A DNA stretch of 51,569 nucleotides from JBBTQJ01 sp038065755 (GTDB lineage: Bacteria; Patescibacteriota; Minisyncoccia; Minisyncoccales; Staskawiczbacteraceae), in contig JBBTQJ010000001.1 of the NCBI GenBank assembly GCA_038065755.1, positions 1 to 51,569 on the forward strand. Direction: 5' to 3'. Every line of letters starts with the position of its first letter. Positions within the stretch are counted from its first letter, which is position 1. The notes under the pieces were generated by a model. It was not told where the DNA came from. It saw only the letters and a list, made by a program, of their open reading frames with translations, and did no database searches. Below, piece by piece: positions 14,774 through 21,683 of the stretch. The position numbers and the translations under genes were made by a program.

Positions 14774-15061
14774 CTCCGGTGGTAGGATTCGAACCTACAA
14801 CCCACTCCTTACACTTTGTCCCAAAATTACTTTTAGGGGTGGACTATATCTTTGCCATTTTCGTAAAAACGAATTAGGCGCCTCGGTATCTAGTCTCTAC
14901 GGCGCCCCCGCAATCGTAAATGATCTTGCAGGGTTCCCACGGTATTACCCGCGAATTATCGAGGGCTTCACCGTTATCCCGAGATTATTCATTTTAAGGT
15001 TTCCCTTAAAAGCTGCGTTTTATGATCACAGGGAGTTGCGCTACCATTGCGCCACACCGGA
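14774..15061 (-). tRNA. tRNA-Asn(GUU), split by a group I intron
   Basis: Exon 1 is 15061-15028 and exon 2 is 14811-14774. Joined, they give a 72-base cloverleaf: acceptor TCCGGTG/CACCGGA, D stem GCGC, anticodon stem ACTCC/GGAGT, loop CTGTTAA and T arm GTAGG-TTCGAAT-CCTAC. The anticodon is GUU. The U1:A72 pair and discriminator G73 match tRNA-Asn identity. CCA is not encoded. The intron sits between anticodon bases 35 and 36. Confidence 0.9.
14812..15027 (-). ncRNA. group I self-splicing intron in tRNA-Asn
   Basis: A 216-base intron. P1 forms between exon CUGU, the first intron G and intron CGCAG, placing the required U-G wobble exactly at the 5' splice site. A GAAA-capped 8-bp P2 (TTTTAAGG/CCTTAAAA) follows. 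The core has an ACTAGA segment and the canonical S element AAGATATAGTCC of P7. The last intron base is G. No homing-endonuclease frame fits inside. It resembles the small subgroup IC3 introns of bacterial tRNA genes. Confidence 0.9.
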
Positions 15062-15069
15062 GCTTAACA

Positions 15070-15281
15070 ATAAATTTTTATACGCGTTTATTTTTAAAAA
15101 ATCCTGAAATCCATCCCATTATTTTTCGATTTAAATTTGCATCAGAGACGGTTATTCTGAATACACCGTAGATATGTTTAACCTTTTTTAGTCGATTGGT
15201 GTTATTTTTAACTATATAACTTTTTCTAAATTGTTCAAGTGGGTGTATATTAAACACATTAAAAAAGCTCTGACCTTTTTT
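15070..15281. other. 212-base gap upstream of the split tRNA
   Basis: No gene is seen. A TATAAA lies about 20 bases before the tRNA start on the minus strand and may be its -10 element, but no convincing -35 was found. Confidence 0.35.
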
Positions 15282-15857
15282 TCAAAAGCGGTATATGAAC
15301 ATGGATTTTATAACATCTCTCTTTGCAGGCAGAATGTCTATTTTTTTCTCATAGGATTTTTGAGGAAAAACAAAACTTAACGATGCCAGCACGGCACCGG
15401 GCCTTAGCTCTTTTTCTAACTTGGGAAGAAGCTTGTTCATAACTTCAGGATAAAGATAGGTATAAATATGAGTTGCTGAAGATAAGTTTTCTTTAAAAAA
15501 ATCACATCTTTTTATTTTTATAGACTTTTTAGCTCCCGCTTTCCAAACCTTGAAATTAGCGATAATAAATGGCAAAAAACCCTTTTCTATCCCGATATAT
15601 CTGGCCTTAGGTTGTTTTTTATAGCATTCAATCAGTACCCTGGAGTCGCCACAACCAAGATCAAAAACAATGCTGTTTTCTTTTAAATCTATCTCTTTAA
15701 TTACGCGCCCTATCGCCTTTTGGCTGGCAGGCACAAAGGGAGCTTGGCCCAGCATTACTCTGATTGTTTGATAAATATAAAAAATAACATAAATTATATT
15801 AATAATAATGGCTATTAACAAAAATATTAAAATAGAAAAATAAACAATTAAAAGCAT
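15282..15857 (-). CDS. membrane-tethered SAM methyltransferase (FAM173-like)
   Basis: A 191-residue protein with one long membrane helix (about 3-28), then QAPFVPAS and the SAM motif VFDLGCGDSR (D66-D71). This order of membrane helix, PFVP and DLGxGD matches the FAM173 group, whose eukaryotic members methylate lysines of inner-membrane proteins such as ATP synthase subunit c. The bacterial substrate is unknown. It stands alone, with no SD sequence, facing away from the cupin gene. Confidence 0.82.
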   Translation of the reverse strand: MLLIVYFSILIFLLIAIIINIIYVIFYIYQTIRVMLGQAPFVPASQKAIGRVIKEIDLKENSIVFDLGCGDSRVLIECYKKQPKARYIGIEKGFLPFIIANFKVWKAGAKKSIKIKRCDFFKENLSSATHIYTYLYPEVMNKLLPKLEKELRPGAVLASLSFVFPQKSYEKKIDILPAKRDVIKSMFIYRF

Positions 15858-15925
15858 AATATTTATATTTTCAGTTTAACATATTAAATAAAAAAAATCG
15901 CCTTTTACTTTTGGCAGTTTTTTGG

Positions 15926-15931
15926 TATAAT
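15926..15931 (+). promoter_or_regulatory. probable -10 element of the cupin gene
   Basis: TATAAT 52 bases before the ATG at 15983, inside an AT-rich gap. The -35 is not clear. Confidence 0.45.
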
Positions 15932-15982
15932 AAATTTGCAGTTAAAATAGTCTTTAAATTAAAAAAATAAATAATTAAAATT

Positions 15983-16381
15983 ATGAAAGGATATACAACA
16001 AACATTGAAAAAGACACTTTGGAAAATAATAATTTCCGCAAGGTGCTCTATACCGGAAAACACAGCCAACTAGTGTTAATGTCGCTTGCGCCAAAAGAAG
16101 AAATTGGAATGGAGGCGCACGAAGAAAATGACCAATTTTTTCGTTTTGAAAAGGGCCAAGGAAAATGCATAATTGACGGCAACAAATATGATGTTAGCGA
16201 CGGATCGGCGGTTGTGGTGCCTTCGGGCGCGCAACACAACATTATCAACACATCTGATACAGAAGAGCTAAAACTATACACTATTTATTCGCCCGCTCAC
16301 CACAAAGACGGCATTGCGCGCGCCACCAAAGAGGAGGCCGTAAAAAACGAAGCCGGATTTGATGGAACAACAACTGAATAA
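15983..16381 (+). CDS. cupin-domain protein
   Basis: A single cupin barrel of 132 residues. The first motif is GMEAHEENDQFFRFEKGQG with H46 and acidic residues in place of the second His; the second is VVVPSGAQHNIIN with H85. It probably binds a metal. Cupins of this EENDQ type are small stand-alone proteins whose reaction is not known. It starts a cluster with two small ferritin-like genes, seven bases ahead of the next one, hinting at a role in metal or redox handling. Confidence 0.87.
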   Translation: MKGYTTNIEKDTLENNNFRKVLYTGKHSQLVLMSLAPKEEIGMEAHEENDQFFRFEKGQGKCIIDGNKYDVSDGSAVVVPSGAQHNIINTSDTEELKLYTIYSPAHHKDGIARATKEEAVKNEAGFDGTTTE

Positions 16382-16387
16382 AAAAAT

Positions 16388-16615
16388 ATGACGGAAAACG
16401 AAAATAAAAAAATTATAGGCGGGTATTTGGCTTCGGCCCTGGATTTAGAAGACAAAATGAGCCTAGATATATATGGCGAATTTTTAGATAAAACTGCCTG
16501 GCCGGCTGGTTTAGACAAAGAAGTTTTTGAAAATATAAAACGGCTTTTAGATATTGTTATAGAAGAAACAAAAATGCACAAAAAAGCTTTTTTGGAAATT
16601 CAAAAAAAACTATAA
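16388..16615 (+). CDS. small helical protein, possibly a ferritin-like half-domain
   Basis: A 75-residue, two-helix protein. Helix 1 holds LEDKMSLDIYGEF and helix 2 holds VIEETKMHKKAF, with acidic and histidine residues spaced as in a diiron four-helix bundle, though the E-x3-H spacing is not the classical E-x2-H. Two copies would be needed for a full bundle. It follows the cupin by six bases. A MITE lies directly after its stop. The assignment is tentative. Confidence 0.62.
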   Translation: MTENENKKIIGGYLASALDLEDKMSLDIYGEFLDKTAWPAGLDKEVFENIKRLLDIVIEETKMHKKAFLEIQKKL

Positions 16616-16616
16616 T

Positions 16617-16776
16617 AAACCTGTTGCGTAATAAGATTAATAAGCGAAACGCAGTAATTTTGAGCGAAAAATCAGAAAATTGAGGAGGTTTATACAGAGT
16701 ATAAGCCGACGAGATTTTATGATTTTGCAGCCAAAATTGCAAGTTGTAGCATAAATCCTTATTACGCAACAGGTTT
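16617..16776. mobile_element. 160-bp MITE-like element
   Basis: Perfect 19-base terminal inverted repeats, AAACCTGTTGCGTAATAAG at 16617-16635 and its exact complement at 16758-16776, enclose 122 bases without a gene. Inner complementary parts (GCAGTAATTTTG with CAAAATTGC) would let the whole element fold as one long hairpin. It separates the two small helical genes. No clear target-site duplication was found. Confidence 0.85.
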
Positions 16777-16784
16777 AATATAAT

Positions 16785-16994
16785 ATGAAAAGAGATAGAG
16801 AAAAACTAATAAGATATTTTCAGGAAATGAAAAGTTTAGAAGAATCTACCAGAGATTATTACATAAAAATTGCCCGCGACCCTATTTTAAAAGACCAAGA
16901 GATAAAAAACGCCTTTGAAACAATATCAAAAGAAGAGCAAAAACACGCCAATATTGTGGCAAAAATTATTATTTTAATAAAAAATAATATTTAA
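16785..16994 (+). CDS. small ferritin/rubrerythrin-like half-domain protein
   Basis: A 69-residue, two-helix protein. Helix 1 carries SLEESTRDYYIKIA and helix 2 carries SKEEQKHANIVAKI, with E51-x2-H54 matching the ferritin ExxH ligand motif. A homodimer could form a diiron four-helix bundle. The start is eight bases after the MITE, so its present promoter or leader may come from that element. Function is inferred only from the motif. Confidence 0.66.
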   Translation: MKRDREKLIRYFQEMKSLEESTRDYYIKIARDPILKDQEIKNAFETISKEEQKHANIVAKIIILIKNNI

Positions 16995-17014
16995 TTTTGT
17001 CTATGTTTGTAAAT

Positions 17015-17053
17015 AAAAATCGCCCGATGCAAAAAAGCGCAAGAGCGATTTTT
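17015..17053. terminator. bidirectional terminator
   Basis: AAAAATCGC pairs with GCGATTTTT, with T runs on both strands. It serves the ferritin-like gene on the plus strand and prs on the minus strand. Confidence 0.8.
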
Positions 17054-17973
17054 TAATTTTTACAGATTTCTTTAATCTTTTCTGTTAAAAGCCCGTCAAC
17101 AGAAACGATTTTTAAAGGAAGAGATTTTTTTAGTTCTTCTGAGATGGGAACGGTGTCTGTTAATATAATTTGTTTTAATTTTTTAATCTCTTGAAAATTT
17201 TTAACGGCATTTCCGACAAAAAGTCCGTGGGTGACTGCAAAGGATATGCTTTTGGCTCTTTTCTGAATTTTTTCTGCCAAGGTTTTTAAGGTAGATCCAG
17301 TAGAAATTTCGTCGTCAAAAATTATAATATCTTTATTTATAAAATCTCCTGTTATTTTTTTTATTTCAACCTCTGTGTCGCTCACTCTCCTCTTTTCAAC
17401 AGCGCCTATTTGCATTTTTAATTTTTTTGCCAATATTGAACCCTTTTCAAAAGCTCCCATATCAGCCGGCAATATAAAAGCATTTTTTGGGTCTGTATTT
17501 TTTAGGGATTCTGCCAGTAAATTTATCGCCGATAACTGGTAAACTTTTGAAGAAAAAAAGTTTTCAAACCTTGCAGAATGGAAATCAATTCCCACAAATC
17601 CTGTTATTCCGCTACGTTCTAAAAGCTTTGCTAAAAGTTCTGAAGCAACGCCCATTCCCCTGCTATAAGCCTTGTCTGACCTGGCATAAGAAACATAGGG
17701 CATTACTGCTATTATTTTTTTGGCTTGGCTGTTTTTGGCCGCGTTTGCCATTTGTAAAAGTTCGAAAATGTCTTTGTGCAAATCGTTATTGGGACGCGAG
17801 GTTTGAAATAAAAAAATATCGTTATCTTTAATATTTTTTCCTAAGGCCGGCTCAAAACAGCAGTTTTTAAATTCTTCTATTTTCGGTTTGCTTAAAGAAA
17901 TTTTAAGTTTTTTACAAACTTTTTCTGCCAGCTCCGGCTGCGACCGCCCTGAAAAAATTTTTATTTCATTCAT
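17053..17973 (-). CDS. prs: ribose-phosphate pyrophosphokinase
   Basis: Makes PRPP from ribose 5-phosphate and ATP for nucleotide synthesis and salvage. The 306-residue chain has the N-terminal FSGRSQPELAEKV, the flexible loop YARSDKAYSRG (96-106), and the PRPP loop FDDEISTGST (219-228) where DDMIDTGGT is usual. It is slightly shorter than the 315-residue norm and lacks an obvious ADP regulatory signature, so it may be a class III-like enzyme. It stands alone with no SD sequence. Confidence 0.93.
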   Translation of the reverse strand: MNEIKIFSGRSQPELAEKVCKKLKISLSKPKIEEFKNCCFEPALGKNIKDNDIFLFQTSRPNNDLHKDIFELLQMANAAKNSQAKKIIAVMPYVSYARSDKAYSRGMGVASELLAKLLERSGITGFVGIDFHSARFENFFSSKVYQLSAINLLAESLKNTDPKNAFILPADMGAFEKGSILAKKLKMQIGAVEKRRVSDTEVEIKKITGDFINKDIIIFDDEISTGSTLKTLAEKIQKRAKSISFAVTHGLFVGNAVKNFQEIKKLKQIILTDTVPISEELKKSLPLKIVSVDGLLTEKIKEICKN

Positions 17974-18060
17974 ATTTTCTAATTTGAATATAATTTAAAT
18001 TTTTTAATTTTATCAAAAAGCGGCAAAGTTGGCAATTCTTAATATTGGTTTGATATTTTT

Positions 18061-18089
18061 TTGCTTTTAAAAATTTTCTTTGGTATTAT
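18061..18089 (+). promoter_or_regulatory. sigma-70 promoter of the malic enzyme gene
   Basis: TTGCTT and TATTAT, 17 bases apart; the transcript would start about 13 bases before the ATG at 18109. Confidence 0.65.
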
Positions 18090-18108
18090 ATAAAAAAATA
18101 AAAAAAAT

Positions 18109-19245
18109 ATGAATAAAGCTTTAAATATACATAAAAAACTAAAAGGAAAAATAGAAATACATCCTAAAATAAAAGTTTCAAAAAATAATTTAAAATTGAT
18201 TTATACTCCCGGGGTGGCCGAAGTAGCCAAAGAAATTGCTAAAAACCCGAAAAATTCTTATAAATACACCGGCCGCGGCAATAATGTTGCAATTATTACA
18301 GACGGCTCAAGAACATTAGGGGCCGGAGATACGGTTCCCGAGGCATCACTGCCCGTGATGGAAGGAAAAGCAATGTTTTTAAAATTATTGGGCGGAGTCG
18401 ACGCTTATCCGTTGTGTTTGAACACCAAATCAAAAGAAGAAATTATAAAAACAATTGAAATTATATCCCCTAATTTTGCGGCTTTTAATTTAGAAGACGT
18501 TAAGGCGCCAAAAAGCCTGGAAATTATGGAAAAAATAAACCAAAAAGGTTTTATTATATTCCATGATGATGAACAGGGCGTGGCAATAGTGGTTTTAGCG
18601 GCTATTTTTAATGCCCTGAAGGTTGTTGGAAAAAAACTGGACAAAGCAAAAATTTGCATTGCTGGCGCCGGGTCTGCCGGATATGGAATTTTTAAAATTT
18701 TAAATTTTGCCGGCGCTAAAAATATAATTGTTTTTGACGCAAAAGGAATAATATTTAGGGGGAGGAAAGGAGATAATAAATATTTACAAGAGATTGCCAG
18801 TTCAACAAACCGTAAAAACTTAAAAGGAGGAAAAGATGAGGCGGTTTTAGGGTGTGATGTTTTTATTGGCGTTTCTGGGGTGGGCGATCTTATAAACAGT
18901 TCTAATATTGGAGTTATGGCAAAAAATCCTATAATTTTTGCTATTTCAAACCCTAGTCCTGAAATTATTCCCGCAGAGATAGAAAAAACAACAAGAAAAT
19001 ATGTTTTTGCCAGCGGCAGGCCGGATTTTAAAAATCAAATCAATAATATTGTTGTTTTCCCCGGCGTTTTTAGGGGGATTTTGGATTACAGAAAAAAAAT
19101 AAACTTGGCGCTTGAATTTAAAATTTCAAAATCAATAGCGGGATTAATAAAAAAACCATCTAAAAACAATATTATTCCAAACCCATTTGACAAAAGATTG
19201 GTTGGGGCAATAACTAACTGCATCAAAAATTTCAAAAAAAATTGA
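18109..19245 (+). CDS. NAD(P)-dependent malic enzyme
   Basis: Decarboxylates malate to pyruvate with NAD(P) reduction. The 378-residue chain is the short bacterial form. Visible are Y32 in YTPGVAEV, K87 in PVMEGKA, the metal site E129-D130 and D153-D154, and the dinucleotide fold GAGSAGYG (186-193). The segment FHDDEQGVAIV replaces the usual FHDDQHGTA, so residues beside the metal are altered. In a cell with few central-carbon genes it would supply pyruvate and reducing power. It converges with the CofE-like gene, ten bases apart. Confidence 0.92.
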   Translation: MNKALNIHKKLKGKIEIHPKIKVSKNNLKLIYTPGVAEVAKEIAKNPKNSYKYTGRGNNVAIITDGSRTLGAGDTVPEASLPVMEGKAMFLKLLGGVDAYPLCLNTKSKEEIIKTIEIISPNFAAFNLEDVKAPKSLEIMEKINQKGFIIFHDDEQGVAIVVLAAIFNALKVVGKKLDKAKICIAGAGSAGYGIFKILNFAGAKNIIVFDAKGIIFRGRKGDNKYLQEIASSTNRKNLKGGKDEAVLGCDVFIGVSGVGDLINSSNIGVMAKNPIIFAISNPSPEIIPAEIEKTTRKYVFASGRPDFKNQINNIVVFPGVFRGILDYRKKINLALEFKISKSIAGLIKKPSKNNIIPNPFDKRLVGAITNCIKNFKKN

Positions 19246-19255
19246 TAGCGTCCTG

Positions 19256-20011
19256 TTAGCTACTTCCTCCTTTTTTCCATTTTACAGCTGAAATTAAAGA
19301 ATAATAAAGGTCTTCTTTGGTTTTAATTTCAAAAGAAGAAAATTTTGTTTTAGGAGAAAAGGGTTTAGGGCTAAATTTTATAAAAGGAACGTCTTCAATA
19401 ATAGCCATGGGAGTGCATTCCGAACCCTCGCCCATTAAAAGAACCGCCGACGAAGCCAAACTATCTGCAATATTGGTTTGAGACACCTTAAATGGTCTCC
19501 CAAATAAATCTTTTTTCTTTCTGTAGTCCTTTAAAGGCATAAATCCGTAATGCGCTAAAGAAATGCCCATCACCCCCCTTCTCAATGGAATAGTATGCGA
19601 GTCTGTAATTATAATGCCCAAATTTTTAACGCGGTATTTTTTTTTAAACCAGTTATATAATTTTTTAACAGTATGTTTTAAATTATCTGGCCAAAGAATA
19701 TAATGCCCCTTTGCGTTGCTTTCATCAATTCCGGCAGAAGGAATCAGCAGGTTATTTTTTAAAGTTTGCATGCACCACTGGCCCGGCGCTAATTTACGGG
19801 AGATATAAAAATCCGCCTCTTTTATAATAAGGTCGTCTTTATTTTTTGAACAATCTGCTAAAATGCATCTGCCCTGCCAAATGCTTACCACCTTAGAAGT
19901 AATTGCGACAATGCTTTTTTCTTTTAAAAATTTTATAGAACCGCCTATCGCTTCTAATAAATCATCTTTGGGAGGGACAATAATTCTTGTTTTTACCGGC
20001 TTTATAATCAT
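19256..20011 (-). CDS. CofE-like protein (F420-0:glutamate ligase fold)
   Basis: A 251-residue protein with the CofE-type segments VAITSKVVSIWQGR, SAGIDESNAKG, IITDSHTIPLRRGVMG, YKRP-like FGRPFKVSQTNIADSLAS and MGEGSECTP. The true enzyme adds glutamate to coenzyme F420 using GTP. No F420 gene is nearby and such bacteria are not known to use F420, so a different amide-bond ligation is likely. It is a stand-alone gene. Confidence 0.85.
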   Translation of the reverse strand: MIIKPVKTRIIVPPKDDLLEAIGGSIKFLKEKSIVAITSKVVSIWQGRCILADCSKNKDDLIIKEADFYISRKLAPGQWCMQTLKNNLLIPSAGIDESNAKGHYILWPDNLKHTVKKLYNWFKKKYRVKNLGIIITDSHTIPLRRGVMGISLAHYGFMPLKDYRKKKDLFGRPFKVSQTNIADSLASSAVLLMGEGSECTPMAIIEDVPFIKFSPKPFSPKTKFSSFEIKTKEDLYYSLISAVKWKKGGSS

Positions 20012-20053
20012 GACATAATTTTATCAAAATTATGTTTTTTGTAAATAAAAAAT

Positions 20054-20082
20054 TTGATTTTTTAAAAAAAATATTGTATCAT
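20054..20082 (+). promoter_or_regulatory. promoter predicted to give a leaderless transcript
   Basis: TTGATT and TATCAT, 17 bases apart. The start point seven bases after the -10 falls on the A of the ATG at 20089. Confidence 0.7.
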
Positions 20083-20088
20083 ATATAT

Positions 20089-20340
20089 ATGACCAGAAAC
20101 AATAAAAAACAATTTTTAACAGAGCACAACAGGCTTTCTCCGCCGAATCTGCAAGCAGATATGGACCAGCTTTTGCGTTTTAAAGAAGAAAAAAAGCCTC
20201 TCTTGAAAAACAATAGCTGGTCTATAGATAAGATCAGAATGCCCTTTATTTCCTGGCTTATTTCTCTGCCTAAAAAAAAGAAAAACAGCAAAAAGCAAAA
20301 AAAACAAATATTTAAAAACTATCCGGAAACCAAACTCTAA
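20089..20340 (+). CDS. small basic protein of unknown function
   Basis: I choose the ATG at 20089 (MTRNNKKQFL, 83 residues) over one at 20032, because the promoter lies between them and places the transcript start on this ATG. The protein is lysine-rich, with a KKKKNSKKQKKQ tail, so it may bind nucleic acid; no family is recognised. Its stop overlaps the thioredoxin start as TAATG, making it the first gene of a three-gene redox operon. Confidence 0.65.
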   Translation: MTRNNKKQFLTEHNRLSPPNLQADMDQLLRFKEEKKPLLKNNSWSIDKIRMPFISWLISLPKKKKNSKKQKKQIFKNYPETKL

Positions 20341-20654
20341 TGATTAATTTGACTGACGAAAATTTTGAAAAAGAAATTCTTGGTGAAAACAAACTGGTTT
20401 TGGTTGATTTTTTTGCCAGCTGGTGCGAGCCCTGTTCTGTTTTAACTCCAATTTTAGAAAAAATAGCCGATGATTTTAAAGAAAACGTTGTTTTAATGAA
20501 GGCCAATCTTGACGACTGTCCCCTATCTGCCCAAAAATTCGGGGTGGAAAAAATTCCAACAATTATTCTTTTTAAAAAAGGAACGCCAATTTCTGGATTT
20601 GTGGGACTAAGCAATCAAACAACCATTAAAGAATGGCTGGAAAATATTATATGA
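20340..20654 (+). CDS. trxA: thioredoxin
   Basis: A 104-residue thioredoxin with the active site WCEPC (usually WCGPC) near residue 28, the cis-proline in KIPTIILF, and GFVGL near the end. It reduces protein disulfides in the cytosol. Glutamate in the active site would change its redox potential. Its stop overlaps the next gene as ATGA; that gene encodes a ferredoxin-thioredoxin reductase catalytic subunit, its probable electron donor. Confidence 0.93.
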   Translation: MINLTDENFEKEILGENKLVLVDFFASWCEPCSVLTPILEKIADDFKENVVLMKANLDDCPLSAQKFGVEKIPTIILFKKGTPISGFVGLSNQTTIKEWLENII

Positions 20655-20917
20655 TAGAAGAAGAATTGATAAAAAAATTTCAAAATTATGCCAAGGAAAA
20701 CGGCATTCAGTTAAATCCCGATAAAAAAATTGTTGAAAGAATAGTTAATGGCCTGCTGGAAAATGAAAAGAAATATGGAAAAAAATACTGCCCCTGCAGA
20801 AGAATTTCAGGAAGCGCAGAAGAAGACGAAAAAAAAATCTGCCCCTGTTTTTGGCACAAGGATGAAATAAAAAAAGACGGCAGGTGCTTTTGCGGATTAT
20901 TTGTTCGGCAGGAATAA
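20651..20917 (+). CDS. ferredoxin-thioredoxin reductase, catalytic subunit
   Basis: I take the ATG at 20651 (MIEEELIKKF, 88 residues), which overlaps the thioredoxin stop. The six family cysteines are present in the right order: C47-P-C49 followed by R, C64-P-C66, and C79-F-C81. They bind a [4Fe-4S] cluster beside a redox disulfide that passes electrons from ferredoxin to thioredoxin. No variable subunit is visible here. Coupling to thioredoxin suggests that this cell recharges thioredoxin through FTR rather than NADPH. Confidence 0.9.
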   Translation: MIEEELIKKFQNYAKENGIQLNPDKKIVERIVNGLLENEKKYGKKYCPCRRISGSAEEDEKKICPCFWHKDEIKKDGRCFCGLFVRQE

Positions 20918-20928
20918 TAAGAAATCTC

Positions 20929-20957
20929 TTGTTTTTTAAAACAGAATAGTGTATTAT
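20929..20957 (+). promoter_or_regulatory. promoter of the RRM gene
   Basis: TTGTTT and TATTAT, 17 bases apart. The start near 20964 leaves a leader of about 130 bases. Confidence 0.68.
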
Positions 20958-21032
20958 AGCAACATAGACGGCTAATTAAATGTCTATTGGTAAGTTTCTT
21001 ATTGTTTCAAACAGGTCAAAGATTCAGCAATG

Positions 21033-21078
21033 AATAAGTAAGCCTTGAGAAAAAGTAAGATGAGTCGGCTTACTTATT
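21033..21078 (+). promoter_or_regulatory. long hairpin in the RRM gene leader
   Basis: AATAAGTAAGCC and its exact complement GGCTTACTTATT form a 12-bp stem with a 22-base loop, ending 17 bases before the ATG. Without a T run it is not a terminator. It could be a temperature-responsive or autoregulatory element for the RNA-binding protein. Confidence 0.55.
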
Positions 21079-21095
21079 ATTAAAATAAAATTGTT

Positions 21096-21425
21096 ATGGC
21101 AAAAAAATTATATGTCGGCGGGTTGTCTTACAACACCACCGAAGCCACTTTGAAAGATATTTTTGCGCAAGCCGGAACAGTTGAATCGGCGGTAATCATT
21201 ATTGATAAAATGACCAACCGTTCAAAAGGATTCGGCTTTGTGGAAATGTCTTCTGACGAAGAGGCGCAGAAAGCCATTGAAACGTTCAATGGCAAAGACC
21301 TTGATGGAAGAAATGTCACAGTAAATGAAGCAAGGCCAATGGAAGCCAGAACCCCAAGATCGGGCGGATATAACCGCGACGACAGAGGGGGAGGATTTGG
21401 CGGAGGCCGAAAAGAGCGCTGGTAA
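21096..21425 (+). CDS. RRM RNA-binding protein with Gly/Arg tail
   Basis: A 109-residue protein with one RNA recognition motif: RNP2 KLYVGGL at residues 3-9 and RNP1 KGFGFVEM near 44-51. The tail is Gly/Arg rich. Bacterial RRM proteins of this kind act as RNA chaperones, often cold-induced. It has its own promoter, a long structured leader and a terminator, so it is probably highly expressed and may regulate its own mRNA. Confidence 0.92.
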   Translation: MAKKLYVGGLSYNTTEATLKDIFAQAGTVESAVIIIDKMTNRSKGFGFVEMSSDEEAQKAIETFNGKDLDGRNVTVNEARPMEARTPRSGGYNRDDRGGGFGGGRKERW

Positions 21426-21437
21426 GCAATAGTCTAT

Positions 21438-21478
21438 AAAACAAAAAATTCTCGGATTTTTCCGAGAATTTTTTGTTT
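21438..21478. terminator. bidirectional terminator
   Basis: AAAAAATTCTCGGA pairs with TCCGAGAATTTTTT around a short T loop. It lies between the RRM gene and the convergent restriction-modification genes. Confidence 0.88.
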
Positions 21479-21490
21479 TAATTCGACTAT

Positions 21491-21670
21491 TTAATTACCG
21501 AATTTTTCAACTAAACCTTCTTGTTTTTTAGCATATTCAATGGGATTAATTTCTTTGCCATCAATAAAACTTTCGTCTTCAAAGCTAACGGCAACCCAAC
21601 GCCATTGCTTTTTTCCGTCAATAATACATTCAACTGACTGTAAATGTGTGCCTGTAGAAAAAATTATCAT
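21491..21670 (-). CDS. 59-residue protein after the DNA methyltransferase
   Basis: ATG at 21670, stop TAA at 21491. The protein starts MIIFSTGTHLQSVECI and contains KKQWRWVAVSFEDESF. It is compact, strand-rich and has one cysteine. It lies 13 bases after the methyltransferase on the same strand and so belongs to that operon. It could be a controller or helper of the restriction-modification system, but no HTH is visible and no family is recognised. Confidence 0.62.
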   Translation of the reverse strand: MIIFSTGTHLQSVECIIDGKKQWRWVAVSFEDESFIDGKEINPIEYAKKQEGLVEKFGN

Positions 21671-21683
21671 ATTTTTATAATTA

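Noticed and set aside
14766..15107. 113-codon frame on the plus strand
   Set aside because: It is the antisense of the split tRNA-Asn and its group I intron.
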